A stretch of DNA of 13,230 bases from JAJDGF01 sp031549325 (GCA_031549325.1 JAVBQA010000069.1:1-13230), one strand, 5' to 3'; positions 6,190 through 13,220 are shown, numbered from the stretch's first letter. The notes: a model not told the origin generated them from the sequence alone. Numbers and translations: made by a program.

Positions 6190-6229
6190 ACACAAAGAAG
6201 CTGAACCGGTTGGTTCAGCTTCTTTGTGT
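6190..6229. terminator. Bidirectional terminator between VOC pair and isomerase operon
   Basis: A perfect 18-bp inverted repeat (6190-6207 and 6212-6229) with loop GGTT. The GC core GCTGAACC/GGTTCAGC is flanked by A-rich (ACACAAAGAA) and T-rich (TTCTTTGTGT) arms, so either strand gives a hairpin running into a T-rich tract. It lies between the stops of convergent genes at 6111 and 6240. Confidence 0.85.
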
Positions 6230-6239
6230 CACATTGCCC

Positions 6240-7079
6240 TCAGCGAATCGGGATGCCTTCCCGGTCGGCGATCCGCGCCACATAGGCGTAGGCCTCGGCG
6301 TACTCGGCGTCGGTCTTCATGTGCTCCAGCAGCAGGGGCGTGTCGGGCGGCAGGTTGTCGTTCACGATGTGCAGCACCCTCGCGTAGTCCAGCGCGCCCT
6401 TGCCCGGGGCGAGCTCGCGCAGCAGGAGGGTGAAGGGCTGCTCGAGCAGGATGTCCTTGGTGTGGCAGCTCTTGACGTGGGGCCCCAGCTTCTGGAAGCA
6501 CTCCTCGATGAACTCGCTTGCGAACAGGTATCGCCTGGCGCTTGAGATCATGTTCACAAAATCCATGTGCACCGCGAACCGCTCGCGGTCCACGTCCTGA
6601 ATCAGCCGCAGGTATTCGTCCGGCCCGTCCGGCGCCATCCAGGGCATGGGCTCGATGGTGTAGTAGGTGCGCGTGGGCCGCACCGCGTCGATGATGGCCC
6701 GGATCGAGCGCACGATTTCGGCGTAGGTTTCGGGGCTGTAGTTGTCCGGGTAAGCGCCGTCCCAGCGCGCGCCGCGCGAGCCGACGATGTTCACGCAGCA
6801 GTTCGCGCCGATCTCGTCGGCAAACCGCAGCTGGTTCTGGGCGAACCGGAGCGCGGCCTCGCGCTCCGCGCTGTCCGGCGAGAGCGGGTTCTTCCAAACG
6901 CCCACCTCCGCGATCGTCACCCCGAGCTTTTCGGCCTCGGACAGCACGTCGGCCACCACGGCGTCCGGCGCTTCGTGCGTGACGGGGCAGGTCACCGCCG
7001 CGAAGCGCGACGCCCGAAGCAGCCCACCCCATTGGGCGGCGCTCTCAAACCGCGCCGCGATCGATCCTCCCAGTTTCAT
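6240..7079 (-). CDS. TIM-barrel sugar isomerase/epimerase (AP-endonuclease-2-like superfamily)
   Basis: 279 aa, xylose-isomerase-like TIM barrel of the sugar phosphate isomerase/epimerase group. The metal-site residues of this superfamily are visible: Glu143 (YTIEPMPW), Asp173 with His171 (AVHMDFVN), His206 (SCHTKDI) and Glu252 (LLLEHM). Relatives include ketose 3-epimerases, IolE/IolI inositol-pathway enzymes and hydroxypyruvate isomerases, so an acyclic, cyclic or keto-sugar substrate is likely but unspecified. The start ATG (7079-7077) overlaps the SDR stop as ATGA, indicating translational coupling. The frame stays open further upstream, but that part is read-through opposite the SDR coding frame. 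It ends at the bidirectional terminator with the second VOC gene. Confidence 0.88.
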   Translation of the reverse strand: MKLGGSIAARFESAAQWGGLLRASRFAAVTCPVTHEAPDAVVADVLSEAEKLGVTIAEVGVWKNPLSPDSAEREAALRFAQNQLRFADEIGANCCVNIVGSRGARWDGAYPDNYSPETYAEIVRSIRAIIDAVRPTRTYYTIEPMPWMAPDGPDEYLRLIQDVDRERFAVHMDFVNMISSARRYLFASEFIEECFQKLGPHVKSCHTKDILLEQPFTLLLRELAPGKGALDYARVLHIVNDNLPPDTPLLLEHMKTDAEYAEAYAYVARIADREGIPIR

Positions 7080-7792
7080 GCTTCGTACCCCTTCCCGGGC
7101 ATCATGTCCATGCCCTTGTAGTCCATGTACCAGGCGCCCTTCCGATGAATCTCGCCGCTTTGCAGCAGGCTCATCAGCGCGCGCGCGGTCTCGTCCGCGC
7201 CCATGTTCCAGGTCTCGCGGCCCATCACGGTTTTCATGCGGCCGGGGTGAACCGAGTAAAACTTCACGTCGTCCACCGACGCGTTCATCACGCCGGAGAT
7301 CTTGGTCGCGGCGCACTTGCTCAGCGCATACGCCGGGATCCAGCTGCCGCAGCTGCCGATGTCGCAGCCCTCCGACGTGACCGTGATCATGGACGCGCCG
7401 CCCTGTTTGCACATCACTGGGTAAAAATGCTTGATCACCGCCACCGCGCCGATGGTGTTCACCTCCAGCGTCTGGCGCAGATCGGAAATGGACGCCTGGT
7501 GCAGCGGCGTCCTGCGGTCGGCGTCCAGCAGGATGCCGGCGGCATTGATCAGCGCGTCCGCCTCGCCAAAGCGCTCCTTCACAAACGCCGCCGCCGCCTC
7601 CAGCTGCCCCTCGTCGGTCACGTCGCACCGCGCGTGAAACACGCGAAGCGGGTGCGCCCGCTCCAGCGCCATCAGTTCCTGCGGCGCCTCGGCCCGGCGC
7701 AGGCCGGCCACCACCTCGTGCCCCAGGCGCGCGCACTCCTTCACCAGCTCCAGCCCCAGCCCCTGTCCGGCCCCGATGACGACCACTCTCAT
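7076..7792 (-). CDS. Short-chain dehydrogenase/reductase (SDR family)
   Basis: 238 aa, classical SDR length. Seen: the Rossmann glycine motif GAGQGLG (7-13), the NAAG motif (83-86), Asn112, catalytic Ser140 (VTSEG) and YALSK giving Tyr155 and Lys159. Arg32-Arg33 after the second beta strand suggests NADP(H) preference. SDRs of this type oxidise or reduce a carbinol/carbonyl; next to a TIM-barrel isomerase and a sugar importer, a sugar or polyol substrate is inferred. ATG 7792 is chosen because AAGGAAGGGGG lies just upstream and the glycine motif then falls at the normal distance; an earlier in-frame ATG at 7834 would add 14 residues without an SD. It is the first gene of a two-gene operon from the strong minus-strand promoter at 7855-7883, opposite the LacI gene. 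Confidence 0.9.
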   Translation of the reverse strand: MRVVVIGAGQGLGLELVKECARLGHEVVAGLRRAEAPQELMALERAHPLRVFHARCDVTDEGQLEAAAAFVKERFGEADALINAAGILLDADRRTPLHQASISDLRQTLEVNTIGAVAVIKHFYPVMCKQGGASMITVTSEGCDIGSCGSWIPAYALSKCAATKISGVMNASVDDVKFYSVHPGRMKTVMGRETWNMGADETARALMSLLQSGEIHRKGAWYMDYKGMDMMPGKGYEA

Positions 7793-7854
7793 CGCCGTGC
7801 CCCCTTCCTTATTTACAAACGTGAAACCGGGCAATCCTCGGTTGTTCGGTATGC

Positions 7855-7883
7855 ATTATAACGATCGTGGTTTTTGTTGTCAA
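7855..7883 (-). promoter_or_regulatory. Consensus sigma-A promoter for the SDR-isomerase operon
   Basis: Reading leftward: TTGACA (complement of 7878-7883), a 17-bp spacer and TATAAT (complement of 7855-7860), an exact consensus match. The start would be near 7848, about 56 nt before the SDR ATG. A promoter this strong usually needs repression to be regulated. The spacer holds the palindrome CGATCG, but I see no full copy of the operator found in front of the LacI gene. Confidence 0.88.
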
Positions 7884-7898
7884 GTGTCTAATATTGCT

Positions 7899-7929
7899 TT
7901 GCGATTGTGTAAAAATAATTTTGCGAATC
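7899..7929. promoter_or_regulatory. Direct repeat between the two divergent -35 boxes
   Basis: TTTGCGATTG (7899-7908) and TTTGCGAATC (7920-7929) recur about 21 bp apart, roughly two helical turns, across an A/T-rich stretch. They sit midway between the divergent -35 boxes. They could be a binding site for a second regulator, or an UP-element-like AT tract with chance similarity. Confidence 0.3.
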
Positions 7930-7931
7930 TA

Positions 7932-7961
7932 TTGACAGCGTTTGCTGCGCTGGCGTATAAT
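7932..7961 (+). promoter_or_regulatory. Consensus sigma-A promoter for lacI-family gene and transporter operon
   Basis: TTGACA (7932-7937), an 18-bp spacer and TATAAT (7956-7961), an exact match in both hexamers. Transcription would start near 7968, immediately upstream of the operator array, so a bound repressor would block initiation or early elongation. The leader to the GTG start at 8048 is about 80 nt. Confidence 0.88.
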
Positions 7962-7976
7962 GACACCAGATATGGA

Positions 7977-8008
7977 GTAATCGATTACAGTAAACGATTA
8001 CAATTGTA
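7977..8008. promoter_or_regulatory. Operator array: three adjacent palindromes
   Basis: GTAATCGATTAC (7977-7988, perfect 12-bp palindrome), GTAAACGATTAC (7990-8001, one symmetric pair broken) and TACAATTGTA (7999-8008, perfect 10-bp palindrome). The first two are offset by 13 bp and have the central-CG palindrome typical of LacI/GalR-family operators. Their place just after the promoter start suggests autorepression by the regulator encoded at 8048. Confidence 0.75.
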
Positions 8009-8047
8009 GCACACCAGCGAAAATTGCACAAGCAAGGAGGGGGCGGC

Positions 8048-9070
8048 GTGGCGACCATCATGGATGTGGCGAGGCGCGCGGGCGTATCGGTCGCGACGGT
8101 GTCCCGGGTCATCAACGGCGTGAGCAGCGTGCAGGCGCAGCGCATTGAGCAGGTCAACCAGGCGATTTCGGAGCTGAACTACCGCCCCAACAGCATCGGG
8201 CGCAACCTGCGCCGCGCCGAGACCAACCGCATCATCGTGCTGCAGCCCAGCATCGCCAACCCGTTCTTTTCGCGGGTGGTGCGCGGCATTGATTTCGCGG
8301 CGCGCGAGGCCGGATACCACATCATGCTGTGCGACACCGACAACGATCCGGAGCGCGAGCGGATGTACCTGGACATGCTGGACCGGCGCGTGGCGGACGG
8401 CGCGATCTTCATCACGTCCTGCCAGGAGCCCGCGGCTTACCGGGCCATCGCCGAGCGGCACCCGCTGATTCACTGCTGCGAACACTACGACGACGAGACG
8501 CTCTCCAGCGTCACCATGGACAACGTGGCCGCGGGGCGCAGCGCCGCCAACCACCTGATCCAGTCCGGCCACGAGCGGATCGCGTTTTTCGCGGCCTACA
8601 ACAAATACCTCACCGTGGGCCAGCGCTACCAGGGCTACGCGGCGGCGCTGAAAGAGGCGGGCATTCCGCTGGATCCCGCGCTGTGCTTTGACGTCGGCCC
8701 GGTGCACGACGAGCTGATCTGGGAGGAGGCGCTGCGCCAGGCCGCCGTGCTCGCGCGCATGCCCGACCGGCCCACGGCGGTGTTCTGCTCCAGCGACATG
8801 GTGGCCATCGCTGTGATCCACGCGCTGAAGGCGGAGGGGATCGGCGTGCCGGGCGACATCTCGGTGATGGGGTTTGACGACATCGACATCGCGCGGCTGT
8901 TCGACCCGGGCCTGAGCACCGTGTACATTCCCAAGCACGCCATCGGGCGGGAGGCGATGCGCCTTTTGCTCAAGCGGCGCGAGGCCCCGGACACGCCCAC
9001 CGAGCGGATCATCGCCGAGCACACCGTGGTGGTGCGGGAGTCGACGCGGATCAGAGGAAGCGAAACGTGA
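8048..9070 (+). CDS. LacI/GalR-family transcriptional regulator
   Basis: 340 aa, standard family length. Residues 4-23 (IMDVARRAGVSVATVSRVIN) are the helix-turn-helix, followed by the hinge-helix region around NYRPNSIGRNLRR and a periplasmic-binding-protein-like effector domain (PSIANPFFSRVVRGID, DGAIFITSC, FCSSDMVAIA, ISVMGFDDIDIARLF). It would bind the palindromic operators just upstream as a dimer and release them on binding a sugar-like ligand. GTG 8048 is chosen because AAGGAGG lies about 7 nt upstream and it places the HTH at the usual N-terminal position; ATG 8060 is an alternative that would cut into the HTH. It opens the rightward unit that continues into a VOC gene 34 bp downstream. 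Confidence 0.93.
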   Translation: MATIMDVARRAGVSVATVSRVINGVSSVQAQRIEQVNQAISELNYRPNSIGRNLRRAETNRIIVLQPSIANPFFSRVVRGIDFAAREAGYHIMLCDTDNDPERERMYLDMLDRRVADGAIFITSCQEPAAYRAIAERHPLIHCCEHYDDETLSSVTMDNVAAGRSAANHLIQSGHERIAFFAAYNKYLTVGQRYQGYAAALKEAGIPLDPALCFDVGPVHDELIWEEALRQAAVLARMPDRPTAVFCSSDMVAIAVIHALKAEGIGVPGDISVMGFDDIDIARLFDPGLSTVYIPKHAIGREAMRLLLKRREAPDTPTERIIAEHTVVVRESTRIRGSET

Positions 9071-9077
9071 GGCGGCG

Positions 9078-9094
9078 CCTCGCGAAAAACGAGG
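9078..9094 (+). promoter_or_regulatory. Small hairpin overlapping the ribosome binding site of the third VOC gene
   Basis: CCTCG (9078-9082) can pair with CGAGG (9090-9094) across a 7-nt A-rich loop. The right arm is part of the CGAGGAGG SD for the gene at 9105, so folding would partly hide that site. Only five pairs; possibly chance. Confidence 0.3.
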
Positions 9095-9104
9095 AGGTAT
9101 TCGC

Positions 9105-9560
9105 ATGGGTGTGATCGATCCTGGCAAGGTTTGCCAGATTGCGCTGGTGGTGGACGACATCGAGCGCGTCGCCCGGAACTACGCCGAGCTGTTCGGCGTC
9201 CCAGTACCGGACATCTGGCAGGTTCCCCCGCATGCGGAGGCGCACACGCGCTTTCGCGGACAACCCACGGACACCCGCGCCAGAATCTGCGTGTTCGACA
9301 TGGGCCAGGTGGTGCTCGAGCTCACGCAGGCGGACGATCAGGAGAGCTCCTGGAAGCAGTTCCGCGACGAGCGCGGCCAGGGCGTGCACCACATCGGATT
9401 CCAGGTGAAGGACCGGGACGCGGTCATGCGCTTCTTCGCCGGGAAGAATGCCCCGGAGCGCCACTACGGCGATTACACCGGCGGCAATTACACCTTCGTA
9501 GACAGCGAACGCGAGTTCGGTGTGCTAATCAACGTCAAATATGAGGAGGGTCAACAATGA
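9105..9560 (+). CDS. VOC-superfamily protein (methylmalonyl-CoA epimerase-like), coupled to the solute-binding protein
   Basis: 151 aa. Ligand positions by alignment: Gln11 (VCQIALVV), Glu72 (VVLELTQ), His96 (VHHIGFQV) and Asn143 (GVLINVKY), where the last is normally Glu. Gln as a ligand is known in methylmalonyl-CoA epimerase, although there it occupies the second position. The body closely parallels the protein at 12765 (RG.P...RAR, D..ESSW, G.GVHHI.F, GDYTGGNY). Given its place between a LacI regulator and a sugar-binding protein, a role in isomerising or epimerising an imported sugar derivative is inferred; no coenzyme A genes are nearby. ATG 9105 follows GAGGAGG by 7 nt. The stop overlaps the next start as ATGA (9557-9560), so translation of the two is coupled. 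Confidence 0.88.
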   Translation: MGVIDPGKVCQIALVVDDIERVARNYAELFGVPVPDIWQVPPHAEAHTRFRGQPTDTRARICVFDMGQVVLELTQADDQESSWKQFRDERGQGVHHIGFQVKDRDAVMRFFAGKNAPERHYGDYTGGNYTFVDSEREFGVLINVKYEEGQQ

Positions 9561-10873
9561 AAAAGGTTCTGTCCCTGGTTTTGGCGCTCGCCCTGGTGCT
9601 CGGGCTGTGCGCGGTTGCCCTGGCGGAGGTCGACACCTCTGTCAGCGGCGAGCTGACCTACTGGAGCTGCTTCTCAGGCGATTCGATGACCTGGGATCAG
9701 TGGCGCGTGGGCGAATTCCAGAAGATGTACCCCAACGTCAAGGTGGACGTGCAGTTCGTGCCCGAGTCCGCCGGCATGAAAAACGGCAAGCTGATGGCCG
9801 CGATCGCGGGCGGCACCGCCCCGGACGTGCTGTGCGCCGACGACTACATCACCTCCTATGGCTTCGCGGCGCAGGGCGCGTTCGAGTCCTGGGATCCGTA
9901 CATGGAGCTGACCGGCCTGAATCTGGACGACTTCATGCCCGGCTTCAGCAACCTGATGAAGATCAAGGGCGTCACCTACCTGCTGCCCCAGGACAGCAAC
10001 GTCATCTTCATCTACATGAACAACGACATGTTCAAGGAAGCGGGCCTCGACCCGGCCGTCGATTATCCCAAGACCATCGAGGATCTGGACGCGCTGGCCG
10101 AGAAGCTGACCGTGGCCGACGCCAGCGGCAACGTGAGCCGTTTCGGCTTCATCCCGTGGCTTGACTCGGGCGACGACCCCACCTTCTGGCCCTTCATGTT
10201 CGGCGCCAACATGTACAACCCCGAGACCAACAAGCTCGAGCTGGACGACCCGAAGGTCATCGCCGCCCTGAACTGGCAGAACGGCTACGCCCAGAAATAC
10301 TCCGCCGAGAAGATGAAGACCTTCACCCCCCTGGGCGGCGGCGGCGGCCTGTTCTCCCCGGATCACCCCTTCTTCACGCAGAAGGTCGCGATGACCATGG
10401 TCGGCAACTGGGCCACCAACGCCATCCGCATCTACGCGCCGCAGGTGAACTACTCGGTGTGCGCGATCCCGGTGCCGGAGGGCGGCCGCGTGGAGTCCAC
10501 CCCGCTGGGCTCCAACGTGTTCGCGATGCCGGTGGGCACCAAGAACCCCGAGCTGGCCGCGAAGTTCTTCGCGTTCTGCGAGCGCCCCGAGATCAACGGC
10601 AACAACTTTGACACCTGGCGCTCCATCCCCTGCATCGACGCGCTGTTTGACGATGTGAGCTGGACCAAGCAGGGCGACCCCATCTACGCGCTGGAGCGCA
10701 AGATCGCCAACTCGCCCCTGTCCGGCCATCCGGCGCTGTGCACCGTGTCCGCGCAGCTGCGCGCGGACATGATCGCGCTGCGCGACAACGTGATCTACAA
10801 CAACGTGGATCCGCAGCCGCTGCTGCAGGAGCTGGCCGCGAAGCTCCAGCCCGAGCTGGACGCCGCACAATAA
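9557..10873 (+). CDS. Sugar ABC transporter extracellular solute-binding protein (family 1)
   Basis: 438 aa. A signal peptide (MKK, a hydrophobic core to about residue 20, then AVALA) ends at a probable signal-peptidase I site between Ala23 and Glu24. Cys18 sits in LGLC, a poor lipobox. The mature part has family-1 hallmarks: SGELTYWSCFSG, the VGEFQKMYPNVKVDVQFVP segment, GGTAPDVLCADD, a NNDMFKEAGLDP block, and VAMTMVGNW for the second lobe. It would bind a carbohydrate or similar ligand outside the cell and deliver it to the two permeases downstream. Its start overlaps the VOC stop, and a strong hairpin follows its stop, probably favouring higher levels of this protein than of the permeases. 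Confidence 0.93.
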   Translation: MKKVLSLVLALALVLGLCAVALAEVDTSVSGELTYWSCFSGDSMTWDQWRVGEFQKMYPNVKVDVQFVPESAGMKNGKLMAAIAGGTAPDVLCADDYITSYGFAAQGAFESWDPYMELTGLNLDDFMPGFSNLMKIKGVTYLLPQDSNVIFIYMNNDMFKEAGLDPAVDYPKTIEDLDALAEKLTVADASGNVSRFGFIPWLDSGDDPTFWPFMFGANMYNPETNKLELDDPKVIAALNWQNGYAQKYSAEKMKTFTPLGGGGGLFSPDHPFFTQKVAMTMVGNWATNAIRIYAPQVNYSVCAIPVPEGGRVESTPLGSNVFAMPVGTKNPELAAKFFAFCERPEINGNNFDTWRSIPCIDALFDDVSWTKQGDPIYALERKIANSPLSGHPALCTVSAQLRADMIALRDNVIYNNVDPQPLLQELAAKLQPELDAAQ

Positions 10874-10883
10874 CAGATCGCGC

Positions 10884-10916
10884 GCGAAGGGAAGGGGAGG
10901 TTCTCCTTCCCTTCGC
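10884..10916 (+). repeat. mRNA hairpin between binding-protein and permease genes
   Basis: GCGAAGGGAAGG (10884-10895) pairs with CCTTCCCTTCGC (10905-10916), and the pairing extends inward to leave a 3-nt loop. No T run follows, so it is probably not a full terminator. Hairpins in this position commonly protect the upstream binding-protein message from 3' exonucleases or reduce read-through into the permeases. Confidence 0.75.
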
Positions 10917-10970
10917 CAATCCGACAGACCAGCGAGCAACATCGACATGCTGCAAGGGGAGTGCTTTTTG

Positions 10971-11843
10971 GTGACTGTGCAAAATCGAAGCGACAAACCG
11001 CCCTTGTCACGGGGGCGCGTCACGGAAATCCTGGAGCTGACCGTGATGTACATTGTGCTGCTCATCATGGCGGCCTGCTTTATTGTACCGTTTTTCTGGC
11101 TGGTGTCGAGCTCCCTGAAGCGGCCCAGCGAGCTGTTCCTGGTTCCGGTTCGCTGGCTGCCCAACGAGATCCAGTTCGACAACTACAAGAACATGTTCAG
11201 CATGATCCCCTTTTTCAGCTATCTGCGCAACACGCTCTGGCTGGTGCTGCACAATGTGCTGGGATCGCTGATCTCCAGCGCCCTCGTGGCGTATGGCTTC
11301 GCCCGGCTGCGCTGGCCGGGGCGCGACAAGGTGTTTGTGCTGGTGCTGATCACGATGATCCTGCCTTTCCAGGTCACGATGGTCTCCCGGTTCCTGCAGT
11401 TTCAGAGCTGGGGCTGGGTGGGCACTTACCTGCCGCTGGTCGTCACCCCTTACTTTGGCAACCCGTTCTTCATTTTCCTGATGCGCCAGTTCTTCTCCGG
11501 TCTGCCCTATGACCTGAGCGAGGCGGCCAAGATCGACGGCGCGGGCGAGTTTCGCATTTTCTGGCAGATCTGTCTGCCGCTGGCCAAGCCCGCGATGGCC
11601 ACGGTGGCGATTTTCGCCTTTATGGCGTCCTGGAACGATTTCATCGGGCCGCTGATCTACCTGCAGAGCGACAAGATGTACACGCTGTCCATCGGTGTGC
11701 AGCTGATCCGCTCGCGGCTGGATCCCAAGTGGGCCGAGATGATGGCGGCGGGCGTGGTCATGGTCGCGCCGGTGCTGGTCATCTTCTTCCTGCTGCAGAA
11801 ATATTTCATCCAGGGCATCGCGCTGTCCGGAATCAAGGGATAG
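10971..11843 (+). CDS. Carbohydrate ABC transporter permease, MalG-like (CUT1)
   Basis: 290 aa with six predicted membrane segments, the first at MYIVLLIMAACFIVPFFWLV and the last at VVMVAPVLVIFFLLQ. The EAA loop that docks the ATPase begins at Glu184 (EAAKIDGAGEFRIFWQICLP). The C-terminal GIALSGIKG is the usual ending of MalG-type subunits. The GTG start at 10971 is preferred because AAGGGGAG lies about 9 nt upstream; an ATG at 10947 would add eight residues but lacks an SD. It precedes the MalF-like gene by 12 bp, the reverse of the common MalF-MalG order. No ATPase gene is present in the window. Confidence 0.92.
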   Translation: MTVQNRSDKPPLSRGRVTEILELTVMYIVLLIMAACFIVPFFWLVSSSLKRPSELFLVPVRWLPNEIQFDNYKNMFSMIPFFSYLRNTLWLVLHNVLGSLISSALVAYGFARLRWPGRDKVFVLVLITMILPFQVTMVSRFLQFQSWGWVGTYLPLVVTPYFGNPFFIFLMRQFFSGLPYDLSEAAKIDGAGEFRIFWQICLPLAKPAMATVAIFAFMASWNDFIGPLIYLQSDKMYTLSIGVQLIRSRLDPKWAEMMAAGVVMVAPVLVIFFLLQKYFIQGIALSGIKG

Positions 11844-11855
11844 GGGGGAAGAGCC

Positions 11856-12734
11856 ATGAAAACCAAGAGCCGCGAAGCCGTTGCCGGGCTGCTGTTTGTT
11901 TCGCCCTGGATCATCGGGTTTCTGGCGTTCACCATCTCTCCGGTCATCCAGTCGTTCTGGTATTCGCTGACCGAGTACAAGGTGTTCACGCGCACGTTCA
12001 ACTTCATCGGCCAGGGGAACTACGCGCACATGCTGAGCGACCCGGTGTTCAAGGTGGCGCTGATGAACACGCTGTACACCGTGCTGATCGGCGTGACGCT
12101 GACCACGCTGGTGGCGCTGGCCTCGGCCATCCTGATGGACAACAAGCGCCTGAAGGGGTTGTCCTTGTTCCGCGTGGTGTTCTTCATCCCCACGCTGATG
12201 CCGCTGATCATCAACTGCTTTCTGTGGATGTGGATCCTGCGCCCCGACTTCGGCCTCATCAACGAGCTGCTGCGGGCGGTTGGCGTGTCCGACCCGCCCG
12301 GCTGGCTGGCCAGCCCGGTGTGGAGCAAGCCCGCGCTGATCCTGATGATGATCTGGGGCTGCGGCGGCTCGATCATCATCTACCTGGCCGGGCTGCAGGA
12401 CGTGCCCGAGTCGCTGTACGAGTCGGCCTCGCTGGACGGCGCCAACTTCATGCAGCGCACGTTCCACATCACCATCCCCATGATCGCGCCGGTGATGCTG
12501 TACAACGTGGTCACCGCGGTCATCGGCGTGTTCCAGTGGTTCGCGGAGCCGCTGGTCATGACCGAGGGCGGCCCCAGCCAGTCCACGATGTTCTACTCGC
12601 TGTACCTGTACCAGAACGCGTTCCAGTTCTTCAAGATGGGCTACGCCTCGGCCATGGCCTGGGTGCTGCTGGTGATCTGCCTGGTCATCATCTTCTTCCT
12701 GTTCAAAGGGCTGAACCGCTTCTCCGACAACTGA
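11856..12734 (+). CDS. Carbohydrate ABC transporter permease, MalF-like (CUT1)
   Basis: 292 aa with six predicted membrane segments, starting with AGLLFVSPWIIGFLAFTISP, the typical N-terminus of MalF-type subunits in Gram-positives, and ending with VLLVICLVIIFFLF. The EAA loop begins at Glu189 (ESASLDGANFMQRTFHITIP). EGGPSQSTMFYSLYLYQNAF is a conserved segment near the C-terminus. ATG 11856 follows GGGGGGAAGAG. It pairs with the upstream MalG-like subunit to form the channel fed by the binding protein at 9557. The last gene of the unit, a VOC protein, starts 30 bp downstream. Confidence 0.93.
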   Translation: MKTKSREAVAGLLFVSPWIIGFLAFTISPVIQSFWYSLTEYKVFTRTFNFIGQGNYAHMLSDPVFKVALMNTLYTVLIGVTLTTLVALASAILMDNKRLKGLSLFRVVFFIPTLMPLIINCFLWMWILRPDFGLINELLRAVGVSDPPGWLASPVWSKPALILMMIWGCGGSIIIYLAGLQDVPESLYESASLDGANFMQRTFHITIPMIAPVMLYNVVTAVIGVFQWFAEPLVMTEGGPSQSTMFYSLYLYQNAFQFFKMGYASAMAWVLLVICLVIIFFLFKGLNRFSDN

Positions 12735-12764
12735 CATCAATAAATAGGAAAGAAGGAATTATCC

Positions 12765-13220
12765 ATGGCCAATCCGCTGCTCGGCACCAGTGTCGTCACC
12801 CAGATCGGGCTGCTGGTGCATGACATCGAGAAGTCCTGCGAGGAGTTCAGCCGGTTTTTGGGCTGCGAGAACCCCGGCTGGAGCCTGACCGGCCCCATCG
12901 AAGAGGCGCAGACCGAGTACCTGGGCGCGCCCAGCAAGGCGCGCGCCCGCTTGGCGTTCTTCCACGTGGGGCCCAATGTGGACATCGAGCTGATCGAGCC
13001 CGATCACGAGCCCTCTACCTGGCGGCACGACCTGGACCAGAACGGCGAGGGCTTCCACCACATCGCGTTTGTGATCGACGGCATGAAGGACAAGATCCTG
13101 AAGCTTCAGCAAAACGGCATGCCGCTGCTGCAAAAGGGCGAGTATCCCGGCGGCCGCTACGCCTATCACGACGCCAACAGCGCGCTGAAAATGGTGCTGG
13201 AACTGCTCGAGAACGATTGA
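12765..13220 (+). CDS. VOC-superfamily protein (methylmalonyl-CoA epimerase-like), end of transporter operon
   Basis: 151 aa, the same length and plan as the VOC protein at 9105. Ligand positions: Gln13 (VTQIGLLV), Glu75 (VDIELIEP), His99 (FHHIAFVI) and Glu146 (MVLELLE), so a complete Gln/Glu/His/Glu set. Shared blocks with 9105 are RAR before the central strand, PSTW, G.GFHHI.F and GEYPGGRYAY. It probably catalyses proton-transfer chemistry such as epimerisation or isomerisation on an imported keto compound; assignment as true methylmalonyl-CoA epimerase is unlikely given the sugar context. ATG 12765 follows GAAGGA by about 9 nt. It is co-directional and 30 bp after the permease, so probably co-transcribed. 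Only 10 bp of the window remain after it and no terminator is visible. Confidence 0.88.
   Translation: MANPLLGTSVVTQIGLLVHDIEKSCEEFSRFLGCENPGWSLTGPIEEAQTEYLGAPSKARARLAFFHVGPNVDIELIEPDHEPSTWRHDLDQNGEGFHHIAFVIDGMKDKILKLQQNGMPLLQKGEYPGGRYAYHDANSALKMVLELLEND

Noticed and set aside
9674..11182. Minus-strand frame of 502 codons opposite the binding protein and permease
   Set aside because: The + strand genes have clear family signatures; the antisense frame is Val/His/Arg/Gly-rich with no motif.
11007..12740. Minus-strand frame of 577 codons opposite both permeases
   Set aside because: Rich in His, Gln, Asp and Arg, the usual product of reading hydrophobic-segment codons backwards in GC-rich DNA.
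12765..13220. True methylmalonyl-CoA epimerase for propionate metabolism
   Set aside because: No mutase, carboxylase or other coenzyme A gene is nearby; the operon context is sugar import, so only the fold-level similarity is kept.
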